NCBI RefSeq assembly: GCF_014750685.1
Contig: NZ_JAAXGE010000013.1
Location: 62,001 to 126,000, forward strand
Direction: 5' to 3'
DNA from: Bacteroides sp. GM023
GTDB taxonomy: Bacteria > Bacteroidota > Bacteroidia > Bacteroidales > Bacteroidaceae
Length of the DNA stretch: 64,000 nt
A model generated the notes under the pieces. The model did no database searches, was not told where the DNA came from, and saw nothing but the letters and a program-made list of their open reading frames with translations. The position numbers were made by a program, and so were the translations under genes. Positions 26,582 through 34,972 of this stretch are shown piece by piece. Within the stretch, counting starts at the first letter, position 1; each line of letters starts with the position of its first letter.

Positions 26582-27955
26582 ATGTTTGCCAAAGAAACGT
26601 ATATGCAGCGGAGAGCCCTGCTGAAAAAGAATATAGGCTCTGGAGTATTGTTATTTCTTGGAAATGACGAGTGCGGACTGAATTACGAGGATAACACGTT
26701 CCGTTATCGGCAGGATTCTACTTTCCTCTATTATTTCGGGCTTTCTTGCGCCGGACTTTCGGCAATCATAGATATTGACGAAGATAAGGAAATTATTTTT
26801 GGCGACGAACTGTCTATTGACGCAATTGTGTGGATGGGATCCCAACCAACGTTGCGCGATAAGTGCGAACGTGTAGGTGTATCTAATTTAATGCCATCCG
26901 CTGATATTGTAAGTTATCTTCACAAGTGTGTGCAGAAAGGGAAAGCAGTTCATTATCTGCCGCCTTACCGTCCCGAACATAAATTGAAGTTGATGGATTG
27001 GCTGGGTATCCCGCCTGCACGTCAGGAGGGGTCTGTTCCTTTCATTCGCGCTGTCATCACTCAACGTAATTATAAATCAGCTGAAGAAATCGTAGAGATA
27101 GAAAAGGCTTGCGACGTGACTGCCGATATGCATATCACTGCCATGAAGGTGCTTCGCCCGGGGATGTATGAATATGAAGTAGTAGCGGAAATGAACCGGG
27201 TGGCAGAAGCTAACAACTGCCAGCTCTCTTTTGCCACAATTGCTACTATCAACGGACAGACATTACACAACCATTATCATGGAAATAAAGTGAAACCGGG
27301 TGATTTGTTCCTGATTGATGCCGGTGCGGAAGTAGAATCGGGTTATGCAGGCGATATGTCGTCTACGGTTCCTGCCGATAAGAAATTTACTACCCGTCAG
27401 CGTGAAGTTTATGAAATTCAGAATGCGATGCATCTGGAATCTGTGAAAGCTCTCCGCCCGAGAATTCCTTATATGGAGGTATATGAATTGTCTGCACGTG
27501 TGATGGTAGAAGGTATGAAGGCGCTTGGGTTGATGAAAGGAGATGCGGAAAGTGCAGTTCGTGAAGGTGCTCATGCGTTGTTCTATCCACACGGATTAGG
27601 TCATATGATGGGACTGGATGTACATGATATGGAGAACCTGGGAGAGATATGGGTAGGCTATAACGGTCAGCCGAAGAGTACACAGTTCGGTCGTAAGTCA
27701 CAACGTCTTGCCATTCCATTGGAACCGGGATTTGTGCATACGGTAGAACCGGGTATTTACTTTATTCCCGAACTGATTGATATGTGGAAGGCAGAAAAGA
27801 AGTTTACTGATTTCATCAATTACGATGTGGTAGAGACTTACAAGGATTTCGGTGGTATCCGTAACGAAGAAGATTATCTGATTACTGAAACCGGTGCTCG
27901 TAGACTGGGCAAGAAAATACCTTTGACACCGGAAGAAGTGGAAGCTTTGCGGTAA
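26582..27955 (+). CDS. pepP: Xaa-Pro aminopeptidase (M24B)
   Basis: A 457-residue aminopeptidase P. The N-terminal AMP_N domain covers about 1-150; the pita-bread catalytic domain has the two-metal site ligands Asp246 (LIDAGAE), Asp258 (GDMSSTVP), the His of PHGLGHMMGLDVHD, and the Glu residues of EPGIYF and GGIRNEEDYL. It removes N-terminal residues before proline in the cytosol. No signal peptide is seen. It is divergent from rpoN and has its own promoter and terminator. Confidence 0.95.
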   Translation: MFAKETYMQRRALLKKNIGSGVLLFLGNDECGLNYEDNTFRYRQDSTFLYYFGLSCAGLSAIIDIDEDKEIIFGDELSIDAIVWMGSQPTLRDKCERVGVSNLMPSADIVSYLHKCVQKGKAVHYLPPYRPEHKLKLMDWLGIPPARQEGSVPFIRAVITQRNYKSAEEIVEIEKACDVTADMHITAMKVLRPGMYEYEVVAEMNRVAEANNCQLSFATIATINGQTLHNHYHGNKVKPGDLFLIDAGAEVESGYAGDMSSTVPADKKFTTRQREVYEIQNAMHLESVKALRPRIPYMEVYELSARVMVEGMKALGLMKGDAESAVREGAHALFYPHGLGHMMGLDVHDMENLGEIWVGYNGQPKSTQFGRKSQRLAIPLEPGFVHTVEPGIYFIPELIDMWKAEKKFTDFINYDVVETYKDFGGIRNEEDYLITETGARRLGKKIPLTPEEVEALR

Positions 27956-27998
27956 AAGCAAATTGTCGGAATAAGACGAGATTATCTATTATACAATG

Positions 27999-28032
27999 GC
28001 GGAAGTTTTTCATTTATATGAGAAACTTCCGC
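27999..28032 (+). terminator. Hairpin after the pepP-like gene
   Basis: Perfect 10-bp arms 27999-28008 and 28023-28032, 44 bp after the stop, followed by TATTTTCA. Confidence 0.7.
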
Positions 28033-28150
28033 TATTTTCATCAAAGTACCAAATAATCCATTTCTTTGCACATTTTTTCTACACACTTTTTGCCAAATCT
28101 TCCGTAATATTGCATCAGAATTTAATTACTTACTTTTATGCTTATATAAA

Positions 28151-29473
28151 ATGATGAATAACACCATGAAGAAACTACTTTTATTCGTATGCCTGTTGTC
28201 AGTTAGTTTGCTATTTGCCGTAGCCGAAAATTATCCTTATAAAAGCGATGTGCTTTGGGTTACTGTTCCCAATCATGCCGACTGGCTTTATAAGACAGGA
28301 GAAAAAGCGACGGTGGAAGTACAATTTTATAAATATGGTATTCCGGGAGATAACGTAGTTGTCAGCTATGAAATAGGCGGAGATATGATGCCTGCCGATA
28401 CGAAAGGAAGCGTGACACTGAAAAATGGCAAGGCTGTAGTGCCTGTCGGCACAATGAAAGAACCCGGATTTCGTGATTGCCGCCTGAAGGCAACAGTGGA
28501 CGGAAAAACGTATTCGCATCATGTGAAAGTCGGTTTCTCACCGGAAAAGTTAAAACCTTATACTACTATGCCTTCCGATTTCAATGAATTTTGGGAAAAA
28601 GCTAAAGCAGAGCAAAAGGACTTTCCGCTGACTTATACAAAAGAGCATGTTGAAAAGTATTCTACGGATAAAATAGATTGTTATTTGGTGAAACTTCAAT
28701 TGAATAGACGTGGCCAATGCGTCTATGGTTATTTATTCTATCCGAAGAAAGAAGGTAAATTTCCCGTTGTATTGTGCCCGCCGGGAGCAGGAATTAAAAC
28801 GATAAAAGATCCTTTGCGTCATAAATATTATGCGGAACAAGGCTGCATCCGTTTTGAAATAGAGATACACGGTCTTAATCCTGAAATGAGCGAAGAAGAC
28901 TTTAAGGAAATCAGCAATGCATTCAATGGCAGAGAGAACGGATATTTAACCAATGGACTGGATAGCCGTGATAATTATTATATGAAACGGGTATATCTTG
29001 CTTGTGTTCGCAGCATTGACTTCCTGACTTCTTTGCCGGAGTGGGATGGTAAGAATGTGATTGCCCAGGGTGGTAGTCAGGGCGGTGCATTGGCATTAAT
29101 CACTGCCGGACTAGACCAGCGCGTGACAGCTTGTGTTGCCAATCATCCTGCTTTAAGCGATATGGCCGGATATAAGGCGGGCCGCGCCGGTGGTTATCCC
29201 CATTTCTTCAGAAATTCCGTAGACATGGATACGCCTGAAAAGATGAAGACGATGGCTTATTACGATGTAGTAAACTTCGCAAAGCTAATCAAGGTAGATA
29301 CTTATATAACATGGGGATTCAACGACGATGTATGTCCGCCGACCACCAGTTACATTGTATATAATGTATTAAACTGTCCTAAAGAAGCATTGATTACTCC
29401 GATTAACGAGCATTGGACATCAAATGATACTGAATACGGGCATTTGCTTTGGATAAAGAAACATCTGAAATAG
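28151..29473 (+). CDS. Acetyl xylan esterase-like (CE7/AXE1) secreted esterase
   Basis: A 440-residue alpha/beta-hydrolase with a signal peptide (LLLFVCLLSVSLLFAVAEN); translation may begin at any of three Met residues at 1, 2 or 6. Residues about 25-130 form an N-terminal beta domain. The AXE1-type catalytic part starts near FNEFWEKAKAEQ and has the nucleophile Ser309 in GGSQGG, an Asp in NDDVCPP near residue 396 and a His near the end (EYGHLLW). CE7 enzymes remove acetyl groups from xylan or acetylated sugars and also cephalosporin C. The substrate here is not shown by neighbours, which are housekeeping genes. Confidence 0.88.
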   Translation: MMNNTMKKLLLFVCLLSVSLLFAVAENYPYKSDVLWVTVPNHADWLYKTGEKATVEVQFYKYGIPGDNVVVSYEIGGDMMPADTKGSVTLKNGKAVVPVGTMKEPGFRDCRLKATVDGKTYSHHVKVGFSPEKLKPYTTMPSDFNEFWEKAKAEQKDFPLTYTKEHVEKYSTDKIDCYLVKLQLNRRGQCVYGYLFYPKKEGKFPVVLCPPGAGIKTIKDPLRHKYYAEQGCIRFEIEIHGLNPEMSEEDFKEISNAFNGRENGYLTNGLDSRDNYYMKRVYLACVRSIDFLTSLPEWDGKNVIAQGGSQGGALALITAGLDQRVTACVANHPALSDMAGYKAGRAGGYPHFFRNSVDMDTPEKMKTMAYYDVVNFAKLIKVDTYITWGFNDDVCPPTTSYIVYNVLNCPKEALITPINEHWTSNDTEYGHLLWIKKHLK

Positions 29474-29519
29474 AGTAGACGATTAGAAATAAAATCTACC
29501 ATCTATAACAATATTATTC

Positions 29520-29589
29520 AGGCACGGATTACACGGATTTCACGGTTCTAATTAAATAAAAACCGTGTTTATCTACGTAATCCGTGCCT
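29520..29589. terminator. Nested inverted repeat after the esterase gene
   Basis: Outer arms AGGCACGGATTAC (29520-29532) and GTAATCCGTGCCT (29577-29589), inner arms CACGGTT (29541-29547) and AACCGTG (29561-29567), between two converging genes. The words of the CACGGATTACACGGATT type look like an intergenic repeat seen in other Bacteroides genomes; that last point is from memory. Confidence 0.6.
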
Positions 29590-29647
29590 AAATAAAAATC
29601 ATAAGGGAGATTTGATAACCTCTATTCTTTAATCATTTTACTTGTTT

Positions 29648-30055
29648 TTAATCGTCCCAATCGGACAAAGGCAAGGTTTTCTTTCCGTACCATTTCATCC
29701 ATGCATACGATTTTCTTTTTCTGATATAAAGTGTATCGCCGCAATTCTCGATGGCCTCCCAATCGAAAACAGAGTGAGGACGGAATGACTTTTCCAGCCA
29801 GTAAAATATGTGATAGGTCATGAAGGGGAGAATCATCCACCACCATGAATACACTAATGACAAGATCAAGGCAGGCAACAGTGTCAAAAGGAAACATTCC
29901 CAAAATTGCCTTGCATGAATCCGTAGTTCCATATCTTCCCAAACTTCCAAATACTTATATCGGGTAAAGATAAAACCACCAAACATAAAATAATGACTCT
30001 TATTCTTCCCTTTTCCTAAGAACCATTTTGCTAAAAGATTATTGTAAAATATCAT
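29648..30055 (-). CDS. Small two-helix membrane protein, uncharacterised
   Basis: A 135-residue protein with a hydrophobic hairpin at about 52-88 (ECFLLTLLPALILSLVYSWWWMILPFMTYHIFYWLE) and no signal peptide. The N-terminal part has aromatic and basic residues, and the C-terminus (about 95-135) carries FDWEAIENCGDTLYIRKRKSYAWMKWYGKKTL, likely cytosolic. It is not recognised. It converges on the esterase gene and stands alone. Confidence 0.65.
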   Translation of the reverse strand: MIFYNNLLAKWFLGKGKNKSHYFMFGGFIFTRYKYLEVWEDMELRIHARQFWECFLLTLLPALILSLVYSWWWMILPFMTYHIFYWLEKSFRPHSVFDWEAIENCGDTLYIRKRKSYAWMKWYGKKTLPLSDWDD

Positions 30056-30212
30056 ATTCTCATTTTTTTTGTTGTATGTAGATTCATAACAGAATAGGCA
30101 AACAAAGGTTCAGTGCTTTAAAGTTTAATAGGAAGTTTAGAGTCTATATTTCGAAAATAGAATCTGATTATTATTTATTTTGCACTTTCTTTGCTTTTAT
30201 ACAACATAAAAA

Positions 30213-30246
30213 GTCCCTGTGTTTTCTGTCATGAAAACACAGGGAC
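30213..30246 (-). terminator. Terminator of the nucleoside kinase gene
   Basis: Perfect 13-bp hairpin (30213-30225 with 30234-30246) followed on the minus strand by five T. It lies 25 bp after the stop at 30271. Confidence 0.88.
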
Positions 30247-30270
30247 GAATATATTCTTTAATCGTTTTAC

Positions 30271-31944
30271 TTAGTATTTAAAACTGCTTCCGCCTAAGAA
30301 CTCACGGAGTAATGAAGTAGGCGGAATTTCTTTGTCCTGCACCGGAACAAAATACTTAATGAATTTCAGCAATCGGTAGGCTTCACAATATTCGGGACAG
30401 TTTCGCGGAACTCCCATCAAAATAGGTTCTGCATGCAGGCGAAGTACGGCAAACTCAAAAAGCAAGGCAGAGTTGAACATCACATCGGCATTCTCCTGGT
30501 AAGGGAATATCCACTTATCTTCACCGGCACGTACACTCGGCCAACGTGAGATAGTTTCGCGGGCAGAATATCCACGATAATTGAAATCACGGATAATACG
30601 GCGCAACAAACGGTTGTCGGTGGTCGGAATCCAGTTATGGTCGTCCAAAGAAATGGTAGTCAGTGCGGATACGTAAATCTTGAACTTGCGTTCGGCCGGT
30701 ATATGCGGTGTCAGTTCGGGGTTCAAGGCATGGATGCCTTCCAGAATTAAAATCGTATTATCTTCTATTTTCAGTTTATCGCCTTTATATTCTTTCTTGC
30801 CGAGGGAGAAGTTGAAACGTGGAAGTTCTACTTCTTCACCACGGAGCAAGGCTTCCAATTGCTGATTGAATAATTCCAGGTCAAGCGCGTAGAGTGATTC
30901 ATAATCATAGTTTCCGTTCTCATCCAACGGAGTATCTTCACGGTCTACGAAATAATTATCCAAAGAGATGGGATATGGCTTCAATCCGTTTGTCATCAAC
31001 TGGATGGAAAGGCGTTTGCTGAAAGTAGTCTTTCCCGAAGATGAGGGGCCGGCAATCAATACCAGTTTCACCCTGTTGCCATTCTCTCCACGGTGGAAGA
31101 TAGTATCGGCTATCTGCGCTATCTTTTTCTCCTGCAAAGCTTCGGCTACATTAATCAAGCCCGTAGCATGGCCTTCTTCGCAAGCCAGATTAAAATCACC
31201 GGCATTGTTGATTCCCATAATATTGCTCCAGCTTAGATATTCCTTGAAAACATCCAGCATCTTCTCCTGCTTCACGACGTCTTCCAGCACTTCCGGGTTT
31301 TCGCGATTCGGAATCCGAAGAAGCAATCCATCGTAATATTTCACGATGTCGAACAGTTTCAAGTATCCGGTGCTGGGCAACAGATTACCATAATAATAAT
31401 CGACGGTATCACCCAACGTATAATAATAGGTATAGAGAGAACCGGAAGTTTCGAGCAATCGCACCTTATCATTCATTCCCCGTTCGCTGAAAACACGAAC
31501 AGCTTCTGCCGTATGACATTCAATGCGGTGATAAGATATATTTTCTGCGATAATTTCCTGCATCCGTTGTTTGATGCGTTTCACATCTTCCAGTTCAATG
31601 GGGCGTCCGATCCGTAAATTACAGAAATATCCTTTGGATACGGGATGTTCTACGAATAACTTTCCTTCGGGGAATAATTCCGTGACAGCCTTGAACAGGA
31701 CAAAACAGAGCGAACGTACATAAGTACGCATACCGGACTGGTCTCTCACATCGAGAAACTCTATATCCTTATTATTATAGACTCTGAAATTTAATCCTTC
31801 GGAACGGTTATTGACCTTGGCGCTAACCACCTGGTAAGGAAAATTAAGATTAAAACCGTAATAAATATCCAAAAGTGAGCTTCCGATAGGGAATTCTTTG
31901 GAAATATTGTTATTTTTGCAACATATTTGTAACATCTGTTTCAT
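30271..31944 (-). CDS. Uridine kinase-like nucleoside kinase with TGS and tRNA-synthetase-like domains
   Basis: A 557-residue protein. Residues about 1-70 form a TGS-like domain, about 75-200 resemble the second additional domain of threonyl-tRNA synthetase (HPVSKGYFCNLRI, IKQRMQEIIAENISYHRIE), and the C-terminal half is a uridine/cytidine kinase with Walker A GPSSSGKTTFSK near residue 299 and DNYFVDREDTPLDENGNYDYE. It likely phosphorylates a nucleoside in salvage, possibly under regulation by the N-terminal part. This fusion is standard in Bacteroidetes. It is divergent from the phosphate transporter gene over an 82-bp spacer. Confidence 0.92.
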   Translation of the reverse strand: MKQMLQICCKNNNISKEFPIGSSLLDIYYGFNLNFPYQVVSAKVNNRSEGLNFRVYNNKDIEFLDVRDQSGMRTYVRSLCFVLFKAVTELFPEGKLFVEHPVSKGYFCNLRIGRPIELEDVKRIKQRMQEIIAENISYHRIECHTAEAVRVFSERGMNDKVRLLETSGSLYTYYYTLGDTVDYYYGNLLPSTGYLKLFDIVKYYDGLLLRIPNRENPEVLEDVVKQEKMLDVFKEYLSWSNIMGINNAGDFNLACEEGHATGLINVAEALQEKKIAQIADTIFHRGENGNRVKLVLIAGPSSSGKTTFSKRLSIQLMTNGLKPYPISLDNYFVDREDTPLDENGNYDYESLYALDLELFNQQLEALLRGEEVELPRFNFSLGKKEYKGDKLKIEDNTILILEGIHALNPELTPHIPAERKFKIYVSALTTISLDDHNWIPTTDNRLLRRIIRDFNYRGYSARETISRWPSVRAGEDKWIFPYQENADVMFNSALLFEFAVLRLHAEPILMGVPRNCPEYCEAYRLLKFIKYFVPVQDKEIPPTSLLREFLGGSSFKY

Positions 31945-32026
31945 CGAGTTCGTTAAAAGGTGAATAATATGGGACTAATATACTTATAATCAGACTGAGA
32001 ACAAATAACCATTAAAAATATTATAG

Positions 32027-33724
32027 ATGGAATATTCTTTTTATGATTTTTTAAAGCTCATCGGCTCACTAGGACTCTTCCTGTACGGAATGAAGATTAT
32101 GAGCGAGGGCTTACAAAAGGTCGCGGGTGACAGACTACGAAGTATCTTGACGGCAATGACTACCAACAGGGTAACGGGGGTTTTAACAGGTGTGTTAATC
32201 ACAGCCCTTATCCAATCTTCTTCAGCAACGACGGTAATGGTCGTGAGTTTCGTGAATGCCGGGTTACTCACTCTTGCTGAATCCATTAGCGTCATTATGG
32301 GTGCCAATATCGGTACTACCGTAACTGCCTGGATTATTTCTATTTTCGGATTTAAGGTTGATATGGCCGCTTTTGCTCTTCCTCTCCTGGCCATCGCTCT
32401 TCCGCTGATCTTCTCGGGTAAAAGCAATCGTAAGTCCATCGGTGAATTCATTTTCGGTTTTTCTTTCCTCTTCATGGGACTTTCGTACCTGAAAGCAAAT
32501 GCACCCGACTTGAATGCCAACCCGGAAATGCTCGCCTTCGTACAGAACTACACGGATATGGGATTCTTCTCCATTCTCCTGTTCTTATTCATCGGTACGA
32601 TACTGACCATGATTGTACAGGCCTCAGCCGCCACGATGGCAATTACACTGATTATGTGTGCCAACGGCTGGATCAGCCTCGAACTGGGAGCAGCACTCGT
32701 ACTGGGTGAAAACATCGGAACCACTATCACGGCCAATCTTGCCGCACTTACAGCCAACACACAGGCGAAGCGGGCAGCATTGGCCCATTTTGTTTTTAAT
32801 GTGTTCGGTGTTATCTGGGTATTGATTATTTTCCACCCTTTCATGCAATTCGTGAATTGGGTAGTAGACACCTTCTTCCAAACCAGTAATCCGGAAGTTG
32901 CCATCTCTTACAAACTGTCCGCTTTCCACTCTATCTTTAATATATGTAATGTATGCTTGCTGATATGGGGTGTGAAACTGATTGAGCGTACCGTATGTGC
33001 TCTAATCCGCCCGAAAGAAGAGGACGAGGAACCGCGCCTGCGTTTTATCACGGGTGGTATGCTTTCCACTGCCGAGCTTTCTATCCTTCAAGCACGTAAG
33101 GAAATTCATCTTTTCGCGGAACGTACACACCGTATGTTCGGTATGGTGCAGGATTTGCTACACACAGAGAAAGATGATGATTTCAACAAACTATTCAGCC
33201 GGATAGAGAAGTACGAAAATATTAGCGATAATATGGAGCTTGAGATAGCCAACTATCTGAATCAGGTATCCGAAGGTCGTCTGAGTTCTGAAAGTAAGTT
33301 GCAAATACGCGCTATGTTGCGTGAAGTAACAGAGATTGAAAGTATCGGTGATAGCTGTTATAACCTGGCACGTACCATCAACCGGAAACGCCAAATTAGC
33401 CAGGACTTTACCGAAAAACAATACGAGCACATTCATTTCATGATGAAGCTGACTAACGATGCACTCGCACAAATGATTGTGGTGGTGGAAAAACCGGAGC
33501 ATCAAAGTATTGACATCAACAAGTCCTTCAACATCGAGAACGAAATCAATAACTACCGTAACCAACTGAAGAATCAGAATATCCTGGACGTAAACAACAA
33601 GGAATATGATTATCAGATGGGAGTTTATTACATGGATATTATCGCCGAATGTGAGAAACTAGGCGACTATGTAGTGAATGTAGTAGAAGCGAGCAGCGAT
33701 GTGAAAGAGAAAAGAGCTTCTTAA
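32027..33724 (+). CDS. Na+/phosphate symporter family protein (NptA/YjbB-like) with PhoU-like C-terminus
   Basis: A 565-residue membrane protein. Two repeated transport motifs are visible: GVLITALIQSSSATTVMVVSFVNAGLLT near residue 55 and TILTMIVQASAATMAITLIM near 190, each with the QSSS-type core of the Na/Pi cotransporter family, within about eight transmembrane helices up to residue about 320. The cytosolic C-terminus (about 345-560) is helical and PhoU-like (RIEKYENISDNMELEIANYLNQVSEG, ESIGDSCYNLARTINRKRQ). It takes up phosphate with sodium or exports phosphate; direction is unproved in this group. Confidence 0.92.
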   Translation: MEYSFYDFLKLIGSLGLFLYGMKIMSEGLQKVAGDRLRSILTAMTTNRVTGVLTGVLITALIQSSSATTVMVVSFVNAGLLTLAESISVIMGANIGTTVTAWIISIFGFKVDMAAFALPLLAIALPLIFSGKSNRKSIGEFIFGFSFLFMGLSYLKANAPDLNANPEMLAFVQNYTDMGFFSILLFLFIGTILTMIVQASAATMAITLIMCANGWISLELGAALVLGENIGTTITANLAALTANTQAKRAALAHFVFNVFGVIWVLIIFHPFMQFVNWVVDTFFQTSNPEVAISYKLSAFHSIFNICNVCLLIWGVKLIERTVCALIRPKEEDEEPRLRFITGGMLSTAELSILQARKEIHLFAERTHRMFGMVQDLLHTEKDDDFNKLFSRIEKYENISDNMELEIANYLNQVSEGRLSSESKLQIRAMLREVTEIESIGDSCYNLARTINRKRQISQDFTEKQYEHIHFMMKLTNDALAQMIVVVEKPEHQSIDINKSFNIENEINNYRNQLKNQNILDVNNKEYDYQMGVYYMDIIAECEKLGDYVVNVVEASSDVKEKRAS

Positions 33725-33751
33725 TTCTTAATAGGAAAGAATAGAAATAAT

Positions 33752-33797
33752 AAAAGGAGAATCAGCCGTGCCAATGCATCAGGCTGATTCTCCTTTT
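33752..33797. terminator. Bidirectional terminator between converging genes
   Basis: GGAGAATCAGCC (33756-33767) pairs with GGCTGATTCTCC (33782-33793); flanking AAAA/TTTT extend it to 33752-33797 and give a T-tract on both strands. It lies between the symporter gene and the converging lipoprotein gene. Confidence 0.9.
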
Positions 33798-33820
33798 TTA
33801 TATCTCTTTTGAGTCAACGG

Positions 33821-34537
33821 CTAATTATATACGTAGGATTCCGCAAGTCTCCAAAATAAAGTGGATTCAGGAACATTGGTTGTACGAAGTACCTTTTGTG
33901 AACTACCTTCTGCCGGGTTGATATTAGCAAATATATTCCACCCTTCATTAAAAGAACAATCATTATAATAATAAGATTTATCGCTGCCGGTCAATGTAAA
34001 AGGACGATCAGCATACTGATAGCTCACCAGAGTTGCCTTCTCCGCAGATGAGCCTTTACCCGACCAATTAGAAATTGCAATCCGCCCCACTTTCGTCTCA
34101 CCATTAAAAACGAGAAAATCCCCTAGCGTAGCCACAAGTGCATCACCGTCATCTGCTGTTCCAGTCCAGTATCCTCTCATACCAATACCAACCCGACGAT
34201 CTACTTTCTGAAGTTTCTCCGAAGGAAAAGTAGTGGGAAGCTCCATTACAATCTGTCCGTTTTCATAGGGAAATTCAAGAGTCTCGATTACACTCCAATC
34301 AAGGCCTGTTACTTTCACCCTAACTTTGTCAAAAATGAAATTCTCTGGAATATTTCTTATGTCTTTGACAATTATCGTACTATAATCCGGTGGTTCGGGA
34401 GTAGGTAGTTCGGGAACAGGTGGTTTCTCTTCATTATCATCATGGCAGCCTACGATTAAAAAACTGAATATCAATAATACAGATATAAAAGGGAATAACT
34501 GTGAGATCCGATGAGTAGCTATCTTGTTGTAATACAT
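33821..34537 (-). CDS. Uncharacterised surface lipoprotein
   Basis: A 238-residue protein with a long hydrophobic signal and lipidated Cys31, followed by HDDNEEK, an acidic surface-export signal, and a Pro-rich linker at about 38-52. The mature part is beta-rich and ends with a Trp- and Tyr-containing segment (NDCSFNEGWNIFANINPAEGSSQKVLRTTN). I do not recognise the family with confidence. It is a single gene between a shared terminator and the rubredoxin gene. Confidence 0.75.
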   Translation of the reverse strand: MYYNKIATHRISQLFPFISVLLIFSFLIVGCHDDNEEKPPVPELPTPEPPDYSTIIVKDIRNIPENFIFDKVRVKVTGLDWSVIETLEFPYENGQIVMELPTTFPSEKLQKVDRRVGIGMRGYWTGTADDGDALVATLGDFLVFNGETKVGRIAISNWSGKGSSAEKATLVSYQYADRPFTLTGSDKSYYYNDCSFNEGWNIFANINPAEGSSQKVLRTTNVPESTLFWRLAESYVYN

Positions 34538-34671
34538 AATTCTATAATTTTAATTCAAAGGTATTACAAATATAAGTATCACAAGCATTTGTTATCACAA
34601 AAAAACAAAAATAGCTGAACACAATTTCATGTATTCAGCTATTCCCACTTAATAAATTCTCCCTCTTTGTT

Positions 34672-34836
34672 TTATCCTTCGTACGGTTCGAAATCATCTT
34701 TTCCTACCCCACATAACGGACAAGTCCAATCATCTGGAATGTCTTCAAACGCAGTTCCTGGGTCAATTCCGCTATCCGGATCTCCTTGTTCGGGGTCGTA
34801 AATATATTCACAGACCGTGCAAATGTACTTTTTCAT
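34672..34836 (-). CDS. Rubredoxin
   Basis: A 54-residue reading frame. It shows both rubredoxin knuckles: CTVCEYIYDPEQGDP (Cys6, Cys9) and CPLCGVGKDDFE (Cys39, Cys42), the four ligands of a single iron. Lengths of 52-55 residues are normal. Rubredoxins carry electrons to oxygen- and peroxide-reducing enzymes in anaerobes such as rubrerythrin or flavodiiron proteins. It faces away from the histidine kinase gene at 34973 over a 136-bp spacer. The stop is TAA at 34672-34674. Confidence 0.97.
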   Translation of the reverse strand: MKKYICTVCEYIYDPEQGDPDSGIDPGTAFEDIPDDWTCPLCGVGKDDFEPYEG

Positions 34837-34926
34837 AACGTTCGTCTTTTAATTGGTTTTCTAAATAATATAACAACAATAACAAGATATTTGTTCAAAC
34901 ACTTTTCGAATAATGAAATAAAAAAC

Positions 34927-34934
34927 TATCTTTG
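34927..34934 (+). promoter_or_regulatory. -7 element of the histidine kinase gene
   Basis: TATCTTTG fits TAnnTTTG. It overlaps the GTG at 34934, which would otherwise extend the kinase upstream, so that GTG is not a plausible start. Confidence 0.7.
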
Positions 34935-34972
34935 TGAACATATTAACCAAACTAAAGCAACAATATACAAGT

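Noticed and set aside
34934..34972. GTG start for the histidine kinase
   Set aside because: The GTG lies inside the -7 element TATCTTTG, so the transcript would start after it; the ATG at 34973 begins a normal membrane helix.
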